Positions 7,725 to 14,993 of a stretch of DNA of 26,953 nt are shown one piece after another. The position numbers were made by a program, and so were the translations under genes. Source of the stretch: WLMZ01 sp037139095 (GTDB lineage Bacteria > Actinomycetota > Acidimicrobiia > Acidimicrobiales > Ilumatobacteraceae). The stretch lies in contig JBAXHD010000036.1 of NCBI GenBank assembly GCA_037139095.1, forward strand, positions 1-26,953, in the 5' to 3' direction. Within the stretch, counting starts at the first letter, position 1. Every line of letters begins with the position of its first letter. The notes beneath the pieces were generated by a model. The model worked only from the letters and a program-made list of their open reading frames with translations, ran no database searches and was not told where the DNA came from.

Positions 7725-8220
7725 GTCGGTAACCCTGAACGAGCAATACGAACTCCATGTGAATGGCGAGACCCGCGCCGTGCGCGACTCGTGGCTGGGC
7801 GAGAGCTTGCTTTTTGTGCTGCGCGAACGTCTCGGTTTGCTGGGTAGCAAAGGGGCGTGCGAGCAAGGCGAGTGCGGCTCGTGCAGCGTGCTCGTTGACG
7901 ACGAGTTGGTCTGCAGTTGCCTTGTGCTGGCCGCTAGCGCAGTCGACCAGAGCATTGTCACCATCGAGGGTGTTGCGCCCATCGGTTCGCCAAGCGATGT
8001 GCAACAGGCGTTTGTCGATGCTGGCGCTGTGCAGTGTGGGTTCTGCACGCCTGGCTTGATCATGGCGACGCATGCGCTGCTCGAGCGCACGGCCGAACCA
8101 ACTGAGTTTGAGATCCGCGAAGAGCTCTCCGGCAACGTGTGTCGCTGCACTGGGTACGGACGCATCATCGAAGCGGTGCAACGTGTTGCCGTCTCTCGTC
8201 GCCAGTCGGTGCAAGCATGA
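7717..8220 (+). CDS. Molybdenum hydroxylase 2Fe-2S subunit (XdhC/CoxS type)
   Basis: This small subunit carries two [2Fe-2S] clusters, 167 residues. The N-terminal plant-ferredoxin cluster ligands are Cys48, Cys53, Cys56 and Cys68 (C-x4-C-x2-C-x11-C). The second cluster uses CGFC (Cys107, Cys110) and CRC (Cys142, Cys144), followed by the usual TGYGRI. All eight ligands are present, so the subunit should be functional. I start it at the ATG overlapping the end of the FAD gene; the open frame runs 80 codons farther upstream, inside that gene. Its stop overlaps the next ATG (ATGA), indicating translational coupling. Confidence 0.95.
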   Translation: MSESVTLNEQYELHVNGETRAVRDSWLGESLLFVLRERLGLLGSKGACEQGECGSCSVLVDDELVCSCLVLAASAVDQSIVTIEGVAPIGSPSDVQQAFVDAGAVQCGFCTPGLIMATHALLERTAEPTEFEIREELSGNVCRCTGYGRIIEAVQRVAVSRRQSVQA

Positions 8221-10514
8221 GTTCGGTCACCGGCGAGCGCACGCGCACTGGTCGTCTTGGCGACAGCATTTCTCGTCCCGATGGCACCCCAAAGGTGCAA
8301 GGCAGCTACGCATTCTCGAGCGACCTATCAGCCGAAAATTGTCTGTGGGGAGCCACGCTTCGCTCTCCGCATCCATCGGCTCGCATTGTGAGCATCGACG
8401 TCTCGGGCGCGTATCGAATCGTCGGAGTCGAAGCTGTGATCACCGCTGCCGATGTGCCTGGGTTGCCTACCTATGGGCTGATCAGCAGCGATCAGCCCGT
8501 GTTCGCTACCGATGTTGTTCGCTATGTCGGTGAGCCGATCGCAGCAGTAGCTGCTGATCATCCCGAGACATGCCGCAGGGCACTGGCCGCCATCGTGGTG
8601 GTCTACGAAGTGCTTGAGCCCCTTATCGATCCTGAGCGCGCCATTGATGGCAGCCACCCCGACATTCATCCCGACGGAAATGTGATTCGTCGGCAGCGCA
8701 TCGTGTGCGGAGACCCCGACATCGTGGGCGAAGTGGTGGTCGAAGACACCTACGAAATCGGCATGCAAGACCAAGCGTTCCTCGGACTCGAGGCTGCGCT
8801 GGCGATGCCTGATGCCGATGGCGGGGGAGTCTCGCTCCACGTTGCTACGCAATGGCTACACGAGGATCAAAAGCAGATCGCAGCATGTCTTGGCTTGCCA
8901 GTGAGCAGCGTGCGGCTCACGCTTGGTGGAGTCGGCGGGGCGTTTGGCGCACGCGAAGACATCAGCCTGCAGGTGCACACATGTCTTCTTGCGCTGCGCA
9001 CTGGCCGCCCCGTGCGCATTCACTATTCGCGCGAAGAAAGCTTTCTTGGTCACGTTCACCGACACCCAGTGCGAATCTGGATGCGTCACCACGCCACGCG
9101 CGAAGGTCGACTCGTGAAGGTCGAAGCGCGAATGGTTTTCGACGGCGGGGCCTACGCATCTACGTCGTCGGCTGTGCTCATAAATGGCGTCACACACGCC
9201 CAGGGCCCGTACCGCTGCGACAACGCGGTCGTCGATGGATACGCCGTTCGCACGAACAACTTGCCGTGCGGAGCCATGCGTGGGTTCGGTGTCGTTCAGG
9301 CGTGCTTCGCTCACGAAGGGCAGATGGACAAGCTTGCGGCCGCATGCGAACTCGACCCCGTAGAGATTCGTTTGATGAACGCGATGGTCACCGGCGACAA
9401 ACTGATTACGGGTCAGGTCATCGAAAACGTGGCTCCGGTAGCTCGCTGCATTCGTGAGACGGCTGCGTTGCCATTGCCCGACGAACCCGTTGGGGGTCAC
9501 GATCATGACCCAATGCGTTTGCCGGGCGGTGCTGGCCGCACTGCCGACACGAGCCACATCGTGCGCGGTATCGGCTTCGCTGTAGCGATTAAAAACCTGA
9601 TGTACAGCGAGACCTTCGACGACTACTCCACAGCGCGTTGTCGCCTCGCCGACGGTGTTGTCAACTTGAAGTTCGCCACGAGCGAGGTCGGCCAAGGCTT
9701 CATCACGATTGCGGGTCAGATAGCGCGCAGCGTGCTCGGTTTCGACAACGTGGTGATCGACTCAATCGATACCGATGTTGGGTCGGCGGGTTCAACCTCA
9801 GCGTCACGGCAAACATGGATGAGCGGTGGCGCAGTCAATGCAGCGTGCATCAAAGTTCGTGATCTGCTGTTCGAGGCTGTTGCCGTTGCTCATGGTGTCG
9901 ATCCACTGTCGCTTGCTATCGACGGCGGCGACATTGTCGACAGAAATGGTGTCTTTCGTGTCTCAGCGCTTGACGCTGCGTTAGGACTGTCGTTCGACGA
10001 GACGGTTGAGTACCACCACAAGCCCACCGAAGACCTCGACGAAAATGGGCAGGGCGACTGCCACACGGCCTTTGCATTTGTTGCCCACCGCGCCGTGGTC
10101 GATGTCGACCCCGAGCTTGGCCTCGTGAAGGTCATTCAGATCGCCACGGCTCAAGATGTTGGTCGTGCGCTCAACCCGCTCAGCGTGATTGGTCAGATCG
10201 AAGGTGGCATCGCTCAAGGCCTGGGTTTGGCGGTGATGGAAGAGATCATCATGAGCAATGGTCACGTGCGCAATCCAAGCTTCACCGACTACTTGCTCCC
10301 CACGTTTCTCGACATGCCATCAGTGACTGCGTCGCTGATTGAGGAGCCCGACCCGATTGCGCCGCTCGGAGCGAAAGGAGTGGGCGAGCCGCCCACCATC
10401 TCGAGTACGCCTGCGATTGTCGCAGCCATTCGCGATGCCATCGGCAAGCCGCTCAACCGTGTGCCTGTGCGGCCAACCGACATCATCGGTCTCAGCGCGT
10501 CTCCCAGCATCTGA
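8217..10514 (+). CDS. Molybdenum hydroxylase large (molybdopterin-binding) subunit, xanthine dehydrogenase family
   Basis: This is the catalytic subunit, 765 residues. Family motifs are in order: GGVGGAFGARED (237-248), GAMRGFG (352-358, with Arg355 at the position used by xanthine dehydrogenases to bind substrate), TSEVGQGF (488-495), STSASRQTWMSG (526-537) and GAKGVGEPP (718-726), where Glu724 is the catalytic base. The CO dehydrogenase active-site loop with its AYxCSFR cysteine is absent, so this is a hydroxylase of an N-heterocycle or aldehyde and not a CO oxidiser. Start chosen at the ATG overlapping the Fe-S subunit stop. No Mo-cofactor maturation gene is in the window. Purines, nicotinate-like and other heteroaromatic substrates are all possible; the downstream purine-type phosphoribosyltransferase weakly favours purines. 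Confidence 0.94.
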   Translation: MSSVTGERTRTGRLGDSISRPDGTPKVQGSYAFSSDLSAENCLWGATLRSPHPSARIVSIDVSGAYRIVGVEAVITAADVPGLPTYGLISSDQPVFATDVVRYVGEPIAAVAADHPETCRRALAAIVVVYEVLEPLIDPERAIDGSHPDIHPDGNVIRRQRIVCGDPDIVGEVVVEDTYEIGMQDQAFLGLEAALAMPDADGGGVSLHVATQWLHEDQKQIAACLGLPVSSVRLTLGGVGGAFGAREDISLQVHTCLLALRTGRPVRIHYSREESFLGHVHRHPVRIWMRHHATREGRLVKVEARMVFDGGAYASTSSAVLINGVTHAQGPYRCDNAVVDGYAVRTNNLPCGAMRGFGVVQACFAHEGQMDKLAAACELDPVEIRLMNAMVTGDKLITGQVIENVAPVARCIRETAALPLPDEPVGGHDHDPMRLPGGAGRTADTSHIVRGIGFAVAIKNLMYSETFDDYSTARCRLADGVVNLKFATSEVGQGFITIAGQIARSVLGFDNVVIDSIDTDVGSAGSTSASRQTWMSGGAVNAACIKVRDLLFEAVAVAHGVDPLSLAIDGGDIVDRNGVFRVSALDAALGLSFDETVEYHHKPTEDLDENGQGDCHTAFAFVAHRAVVDVDPELGLVKVIQIATAQDVGRALNPLSVIGQIEGGIAQGLGLAVMEEIIMSNGHVRNPSFTDYLLPTFLDMPSVTASLIEEPDPIAPLGAKGVGEPPTISSTPAIVAAIRDAIGKPLNRVPVRPTDIIGLSASPSI

Positions 10515-10540
10515 CTCCGGTAGTGCCCATGCGTTAGGTT
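10511..10540 (+). promoter_or_regulatory. Candidate promoter of the phosphoribosyltransferase gene
   Basis: CTGACT (10511-10516) and TAGGTT (10535-10540) are separated by 18 bp just after the Mo-subunit stop. Transcription from here gives a leader of about 36 nt with an AGGGGA ribosome-binding site. TAGGTT is the same hexamer found upstream of the DUF5522 gene. Confidence 0.42.
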
Positions 10541-10582
10541 GGGCATCGACTCATTCGGAGACCAAACGACAGGGGAATACCG

Positions 10583-11080
10583 GTGCTTTCTGAGCGCGAA
10601 GTGATGACATGGGAGATGTTCGGGCAGGCGTCGCGCGACCTCGCGCAGATGGTTGCCGACGACGGCTATGAGCCCGACATGATCCTGTCGATTGCACGTG
10701 GCGGTCTGCTCATCGGTGGTGCGCTTGGCTATGCGTTGTCAGTGAAGAACGTGTACACGATGAACGTCGAGTTTTACACCGGAGTCGATGAGCGTCTCGA
10801 AGTTCCTCGTATTCTTCCTCCGGCCCCCGACTTCGTCGACATGTCGCACGCTCGCATTTTGATCGCCGACGACGTTGCCGACACGGGCCACACATTGCGC
10901 AGCGTTCAAGAGTTCTGCCACGGCAAGGTTGCCGAAGTGCGCAGCGCAGTGCTGTACGAAAAGGCCCACTCGGTGGTGCAGTGTGAATACGTGTGGAAGC
11001 GCACCGACCAGTGGATCAACTTCCCCTGGAGCGACAAGGATCCAGTTGCCTCGCGTGACTGGTCCGTGCGCGACGCCTGA
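10583..11080 (+). CDS. Purine-type phosphoribosyltransferase
   Basis: This 165-residue enzyme is a type I phosphoribosyltransferase, which joins a base to PRPP. The PRPP loop is ILIADDVADTGHT (92-104). An N-terminal ILSIARGGLL (34-43) and a C-terminal W.RTDQWINFPWS (138-150) match actinobacterial and archaeal hypoxanthine/xanthine-guanine phosphoribosyltransferases, where the aromatic C-terminal segment stacks on the base. It starts at GTG with AGGGGA 7-8 nt upstream; an ATG at 10604 is a weaker alternative. Its place directly after a xanthine dehydrogenase-type operon suggests a salvage branch competing with oxidation of the same bases, an inference from context. Confidence 0.85.
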   Translation: MLSEREVMTWEMFGQASRDLAQMVADDGYEPDMILSIARGGLLIGGALGYALSVKNVYTMNVEFYTGVDERLEVPRILPPAPDFVDMSHARILIADDVADTGHTLRSVQEFCHGKVAEVRSAVLYEKAHSVVQCEYVWKRTDQWINFPWSDKDPVASRDWSVRDA

Positions 11081-11105
11081 GTCGTTGCGGCACGGTGGGC
11101 GGCTA

Positions 11106-12659
11106 TCAGTGGTTGCGCAGCACCACCATTGCAGCGTTGCGGCCACTTGCACCCCACACACCTGCGCCCGGAAACGTGGCTGCGCCCGTGAGGTAGAGGC
11201 CGGTAACCGGCGTCTCATAGCGGGTGAGTTCCGGGTTCTTGTTGCGTAGCGCCGAGAGCGGACCTCCAGCAAAGCTGGTGGCGTGCCCCTGAGGCAGATG
11301 AAACTCGCTCTCGTAGGTCATGGGCGTCATCGCTCGCCAATCGGCGATCGACTCAGCGAAGCCGGCTTGCACCACAGTGGAGTATTCGCGTAGCCAGCGG
11401 GCTGGTTCGTCGCGACTTGTCCATCCGCCCCTGAAGTCGTATGGCGTGTAGATGGACTCAAGGCTGAACACATGCTTGCCGGCTGGAGCCATGGTTGGGT
11501 CAAGCAGTGACGGCACATTGGCCAGCATGCCGGGCTGTTGAAGTATCTCGCCACGACCCATCAGTTCGTAGCCCCGGTGTATGTCGGCCAACGAAGGCGC
11601 GATCACCGCAGTGCATGCGGCTGGATCGATGCCAAGCGAATCGAAGACGCCAGCGTTGAGGTTGCGATATTGCGGTACTGCGGTAACGACAGCGTCGATC
11701 TTGCTTTCGTACCCTTGGCTCTGAGGCATCGCGCGCCAGCGAGCGATGAGGTCGTCGGCCTGGGTGGGCGCGTTGGTCAACCACTCAACGAATGTGCGTT
11801 GCGGGTCGCATGCTGAAATCACTACTGACGACCGAATATGCGTACCGTCGCTGAGAGTGACGCCCGTGACCCCGGTGTTGTCGCAGGTGATGGTGGACAC
11901 GGCGCTGGAGAGCCGCAGTTGTCCGCCATGAGCGAGGAACGCCGACAGAATCGATTCGGGAACTGCGCCACTTCCACCGACGGGACGGCCCACAGTGGCC
12001 ACGTGGCGGAGCGCATAGGTGAGCGCGCCCAAACCAGAGCCCGCGAACTCTGGCGAGATACCCCACACCATTGGTCCAACTACCAAGCCGGGCGAGCGAA
12101 GTGCATCGGTCGCAAAGAAGCTGCGCATGATGTCGGCTGCGCTCATACGACTCCAGCGCAACATTGTGGCGACGCCACGCATTCGGTGGTCGAGCGCTTT
12201 GCGAGCGAGCCCGCTGAACGACGGCGGATCGTTGGCGGCATCGAACAGCAACTTCACGGCAGGGACGGCTGCCTTGAGGTAACGACGGTAGCCCTCGACC
12301 TCACGCGGATGCAGCGCCTGCAGCGCATCGAGCGTGCGGTCGACGTCGTGAAAGATTGGCCACGGCGCTGAGCCGTCCCATGCGATGTTCAGTTGCGATG
12401 GTTCGACATCGAGATAGCGCAAGCCGTGATCGCCAAGGGCGAGTTCGCTCATCACCGGAGTGGTGCGAAACGTGAGGTGATCGCAGTTGCAGATGTTGAC
12501 CGTGGTATCGGCGAAGCGCTCGCTGGCGGCAGTGCCGCCCACGGCGGCGCGTGCCTCGACAAGCAACGTAGACATACCAGCCTTGGCCAAGTAGGCCGCC
12601 GTTACGAGGCCGTTGTGGCCAGCACCGACAACGATTGCATCAACATCACTCACGGGCAC
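11106..12659 (-). CDS. Phytoene desaturase-like FAD-dependent oxidoreductase (CrtI/PYROXD2-like)
   Basis: This 517-residue flavoprotein has an N-terminal Rossmann dinucleotide fold (DAIVVGAGHNGL, 7-18, then LVEARAAVGGTA) and the C-terminal FAD-binding segment LTGAATFPGAGVWGASGRNAA (about 490-510), typical of the phytoene desaturase/PYROXD2 group. No other carotenoid gene (CrtB, CrtE, CrtY) is present, so a carotenoid role is not supported. The enzyme may be an amine or enoyl oxidoreductase of unknown substrate. The start is a GTG; a second GTG 6 bp downstream is equally possible, and neither has a clear ribosome-binding site. It is divergent from the creatininase-family gene with only 34 bp between starts and converges on the phosphoribosyltransferase gene. 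Confidence 0.88.
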   Translation of the reverse strand: MPVSDVDAIVVGAGHNGLVTAAYLAKAGMSTLLVEARAAVGGTAASERFADTTVNICNCDHLTFRTTPVMSELALGDHGLRYLDVEPSQLNIAWDGSAPWPIFHDVDRTLDALQALHPREVEGYRRYLKAAVPAVKLLFDAANDPPSFSGLARKALDHRMRGVATMLRWSRMSAADIMRSFFATDALRSPGLVVGPMVWGISPEFAGSGLGALTYALRHVATVGRPVGGSGAVPESILSAFLAHGGQLRLSSAVSTITCDNTGVTGVTLSDGTHIRSSVVISACDPQRTFVEWLTNAPTQADDLIARWRAMPQSQGYESKIDAVVTAVPQYRNLNAGVFDSLGIDPAACTAVIAPSLADIHRGYELMGRGEILQQPGMLANVPSLLDPTMAPAGKHVFSLESIYTPYDFRGGWTSRDEPARWLREYSTVVQAGFAESIADWRAMTPMTYESEFHLPQGHATSFAGGPLSALRNKNPELTRYETPVTGLYLTGAATFPGAGVWGASGRNAAMVVLRNH

Positions 12660-12681
12660 GTAACCATTCTTGCTGTCCGGC

Positions 12682-12688
12682 TAGCGTA
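12682..12688. promoter_or_regulatory. Overlapping divergent -10 elements (TAGCGTA)
   Basis: The 7-bp sequence TAGCGTA reads as TAGCGT on the plus strand, ending 6 nt before the GTG at 12694. It reads as TACGCT on the minus strand, 23 nt upstream of the flavoprotein GTG at 12659. Both fit TANNNT. The two promoters would overlap almost completely, so polymerase bound in one direction should exclude the other. No -35 was recognised. Confidence 0.42.
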
Positions 12689-12693
12689 AGTAC

Positions 12694-13485
12694 GTGACTC
12701 AGCCTCCGAACATTCGAATCCGACATCTCGCAGACCTCAGTGGTCCCGATATCGATCGGCGTCTTACTGAGAACTCAATCATGGTGCAACCGCTTGGTGC
12801 TGTTGAGCAGCATGGTCCGCACCTTCCGCTGAACACCGATCTCATCGTCGCCAACGCCGTTGCCGAGGCTGCAGTAGACCGCATCGGAGACGAACTCGAC
12901 GTGTGGTTGCTGCCTGCGCTGGCGTATACGAAGTCGAATGAACACGCGTGGTCTGCGGGAACGATCTGGTTGTCGGCCACCACGTTGTTGGCAGTGCTCG
13001 ACGACATCGGCCGCTGCGTTGCCAAAACACCAGCTAGGCGCCTGGTGTTCCTCAATGGTCACGGCGGCAACAGCAGCTTGCTCAGCGCAGCCAACCGCGA
13101 GCTTCGCCTGAAGTACGGCTTGATGACATTTCTTGCTCATCCGGGCATGCCCGCTGATCAAGGCGGAACCTCGGCCGAAGGTGAGCACGGTATGGGTGTT
13201 CATGGTGGCGCCGACGAGACCAGCATCATGCTTCACTTGGCGCCGCACCTGTGCACCATGGCAAAAGCCGAGCGCCGTATTCCCGAGGCGCTTGCTCAGA
13301 ACTCGTACGTGAAGTTCGGTGGCAAGGTGAGCTTCGGATGGCTCTCGAACGATTTCTTCGATGACGGTTACATCGGCGACCCAACCACTGCCACAGCCGA
13401 ACGCGGCAAAGAACTCTTCGACGGCTCGGTTACGGCCTTTTGCGAATCGCTGCGCGAAATCAGCACGTTCAACTTTGGTAAGTGA
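12694..13485 (+). CDS. Creatininase family amidohydrolase
   Basis: This 263-residue protein belongs to the creatininase family, metal-dependent hydrolases of cyclic and linear amides. The metal-site signature GAVEQHGPHLPLNTD (35-49) gives Glu38, His40 and Asp49. NGHGGN (121-126) supplies His123, and GGADETS (171-177) the later Glu175. Pseudomonas creatininase has a glutamate after the NGH; this protein has the NGHGGN form seen in many family members of other function (such as MftE and formamide-deformylase types), so true creatinine hydrolysis is not assured. The GTG start is 6 nt after TAGCGT, consistent with a leaderless message. Its stop overlaps the next gene's GTG, so the two hydrolases are likely made together. 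Confidence 0.88.
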   Translation: MTQPPNIRIRHLADLSGPDIDRRLTENSIMVQPLGAVEQHGPHLPLNTDLIVANAVAEAAVDRIGDELDVWLLPALAYTKSNEHAWSAGTIWLSATTLLAVLDDIGRCVAKTPARRLVFLNGHGGNSSLLSAANRELRLKYGLMTFLAHPGMPADQGGTSAEGEHGMGVHGGADETSIMLHLAPHLCTMAKAERRIPEALAQNSYVKFGGKVSFGWLSNDFFDDGYIGDPTTATAERGKELFDGSVTAFCESLREISTFNFGK

Positions 13486-14759
13486 CGATGGGCCTGTCGC
13501 ACTCGGTCTCTGATCTGCGTATCGACAATGCGCGCTTGCTGCAGCGCCTTGCCGATCTCGGTGACGTTGGTGCGGTGCATGGGCCCAACGGCGAGCGTGG
13601 TTGCGCTCGGCTCGCACTGACTGACGAAGATCGCCTCGGACGTGACTTGGTTGTGTCGTGGATGCGAGATCTCGGCCTCAGCGTTGCGATCGATGCAATC
13701 GGCAATGTCATCGCCACCCATGCAGGCACCGATCAATCAGCGGCTCCAGTCATGATGGGCTCGCACATCGACACGGTTCGCACCGGTGGTCGCTTCGATG
13801 GAAACCTCGGGGTGCTCGGCGGACTCGAAGTCATCGAGACGCTTCAGCAACACGGTGTGCGCACCCGACATCCGATTCAGGTTGCGTTCTTCACCGACGA
13901 AGAGGGCGCCCGGTTTGCGCCCGACATGTTGGGCAGCCTTGTGTACGTCGGTGGCATGTCGATTGAAGAAGCGCTCGATGCTCGGGCGGCCGACGACAAC
14001 GCCCGCCTTGGCGACGAGTTGACTCGCATCGGTTACGCAGGCCCCACGCCGTGTCCGACGGCCGATATCCCGCACGCATTCGTTGAGTTACACATCGAGC
14101 AAGGTCCGGTACTCGAAGACCAAGGGATCACGATCGGCGTGGTCACCGGGGTGCAAGGCATCTCGTGGACCGAACTTGTCATCACCGGCCGATCAGCGCA
14201 CGCAGGCACCACCCCCATGCGGCTTCGTAAGGATCCGCTGGTTCCTGCTGCGGCTATCGCGGTCGAGGCACGTCGTTTGGCTGCTGAGATGGGTGGCGCC
14301 CAGGTGGCAACCATCGGGCGCTTCGATGTCTTTCCTGATCTGGTCAACGTCATCGCCCAGCGGGTCACCATCACACTCGACGTGCGCAACACCGACGACA
14401 CGCTGCTACGCGCCGCAGAGGCGCAGATGATGGCATTTGCTCACTCCGCAGCCGAGGCTGAAGGATGCACGCTGCACACACGGTCGCTCGCACGGTTCGC
14501 ACCCGTTGCCTTCGATGACTCCATGATCTCCAGCGTCGAACGAATCGCTCAGGCTCAGGGCAACACCACCCTGCGCTTACCCTCGGGAGCTGGTCACGAT
14601 GCACAGATGTTGGCGCGTGTGTGTCCCACGGCAATGATCTTCGTGCCATCGGTAGATGGTCTCTCGCACAACATCGCCGAGTTCACCGAGGCGGCCGACA
14701 TCGCCGCCGGAGCCAATGTGCTGCTGCACATGGTGCTCGAACTCGCCGAACCTTCCTAA
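13482..14759 (+). CDS. M20 family N-carbamoyl-amino-acid hydrolase/allantoate amidohydrolase-type enzyme
   Basis: This 425-residue dinuclear metal hydrolase matches the hydantoinase/carbamoylase branch of M20. Metal ligands are seen in GSHIDTV (His95), RFDGNLG (Asp106), TDEEGARF (Glu140-Glu141), ELHIEQGP (His204) and the C-terminal GAGHDAQ. ITGRSAHAGTTPMRLRKDP (235-253) is the lid/dimerisation signature of this branch. Members release ammonia and CO2 from N-carbamoyl amino acids, allantoate or ureidoglycine. It starts at a GTG overlapping the creatininase-family stop (GTGA); the ATG at 13488 is a close alternative. The pairing suggests ring opening of a cyclic amide followed by removal of the carbamoyl or amide nitrogen, an inference from context. 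Confidence 0.9.
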   Translation: MTMGLSHSVSDLRIDNARLLQRLADLGDVGAVHGPNGERGCARLALTDEDRLGRDLVVSWMRDLGLSVAIDAIGNVIATHAGTDQSAAPVMMGSHIDTVRTGGRFDGNLGVLGGLEVIETLQQHGVRTRHPIQVAFFTDEEGARFAPDMLGSLVYVGGMSIEEALDARAADDNARLGDELTRIGYAGPTPCPTADIPHAFVELHIEQGPVLEDQGITIGVVTGVQGISWTELVITGRSAHAGTTPMRLRKDPLVPAAAIAVEARRLAAEMGGAQVATIGRFDVFPDLVNVIAQRVTITLDVRNTDDTLLRAAEAQMMAFAHSAAEAEGCTLHTRSLARFAPVAFDDSMISSVERIAQAQGNTTLRLPSGAGHDAQMLARVCPTAMIFVPSVDGLSHNIAEFTEAADIAAGANVLLHMVLELAEPS

Positions 14760-14859
14760 TCGCCGAACCCGCCTAGTCGCCTGCGTCGCGGCTGCGCCGC
14801 CAGTCGGCCGCTTGTCCGCCGCGTACCTTTGCAGAGCATCTCCGCGCGGTCGCAGCGAA

Positions 14860-14919
14860 TTTGTTGAAGACAGTAGGTCGAGTATCGACCAAAGGTCTTC
14901 AACAAACTGTTTGTTGAAG
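14860..14919. repeat. Alternating inverted repeat with two mutually exclusive hairpins
   Basis: Arm A TTTGTTGAAGAC (14860-14871) is perfectly complementary to arm B GTCTTCAACAAA (14895-14906). Between them lies a second perfect stem, GGTCGA (14876-14881) and TCGACC (14885-14890), with a GTA loop. Arm C TTTGTTGAAG (14910-14919) repeats arm A and pairs with the last 10 bases of arm B across a 3-nt CTG loop. A-B and B-C pairing cannot form together. There is no T-run, so it is not a simple terminator. Possible identities are a REP-like intergenic element, a protein-binding operator array, or a mobile remnant. I see no other copy in the window. Confidence 0.75.
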
Positions 14920-14944
14920 CGAACTGGTGGCCCTGAAAACGACG

Positions 14945-14972
14945 AAGGGCGCCGGCCGAAGCCGACGCCCTC
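14945..14972 (-). terminator. Rho-independent-type terminator with UUCG loop for the importer operon
   Basis: On the minus strand, GGGCG-T-CGGC pairs with GCCG-G-CGCCC around a TTCG tetraloop (14970 to 14947, one mismatch), and flanking A-T pairs can extend the stem. The run after it (TTCGTCGTTTTC) is moderately T-rich. It starts 22 bp beyond the binding-protein stop at 14994, the expected place. It may also act on plus-strand transcripts, where the loop is CGAA. Confidence 0.7.
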
Positions 14973-14993
14973 CGATCAACTCTTCAGAAATCT

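Larger units (their letters stand above)
14760..14993. other. Intergenic region between convergent operons
   Basis: This 234-bp interval separates the M20 hydrolase gene from the binding-protein gene of the opposite strand. The first 100 bp are GC-rich with no open frame I would call and only small weak hairpins. The second half holds the alternating repeat at 14860-14919 and the terminator at 14945-14972. No RNA gene was recognised. Confidence 0.6.

Noticed and set aside
8856..9695. 279-codon open frame on the minus strand inside the Mo-subunit gene
   Set aside because: It is a shadow of the strongly conserved Mo-subunit reading frame.
8217..10514. Aerobic CO dehydrogenase large subunit (CoxL) as the identity
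   Set aside because: The gene order matches coxMSL, but the AYxCSFR active-site loop of form I CoxL is absent and GAMRGFG with a xanthine-dehydrogenase-type arginine is present.
12775..13617. 280-codon minus-strand frame across the creatininase/M20 junction
   Set aside because: It overlaps two convincing coupled genes and shows no family pattern.
14786..14800. Small GCGGC-TGC-GCCGC hairpin as a terminator of the M20 gene
   Set aside because: The stem is only 5 bp in a very GC-rich stretch and is not followed by a T-run.
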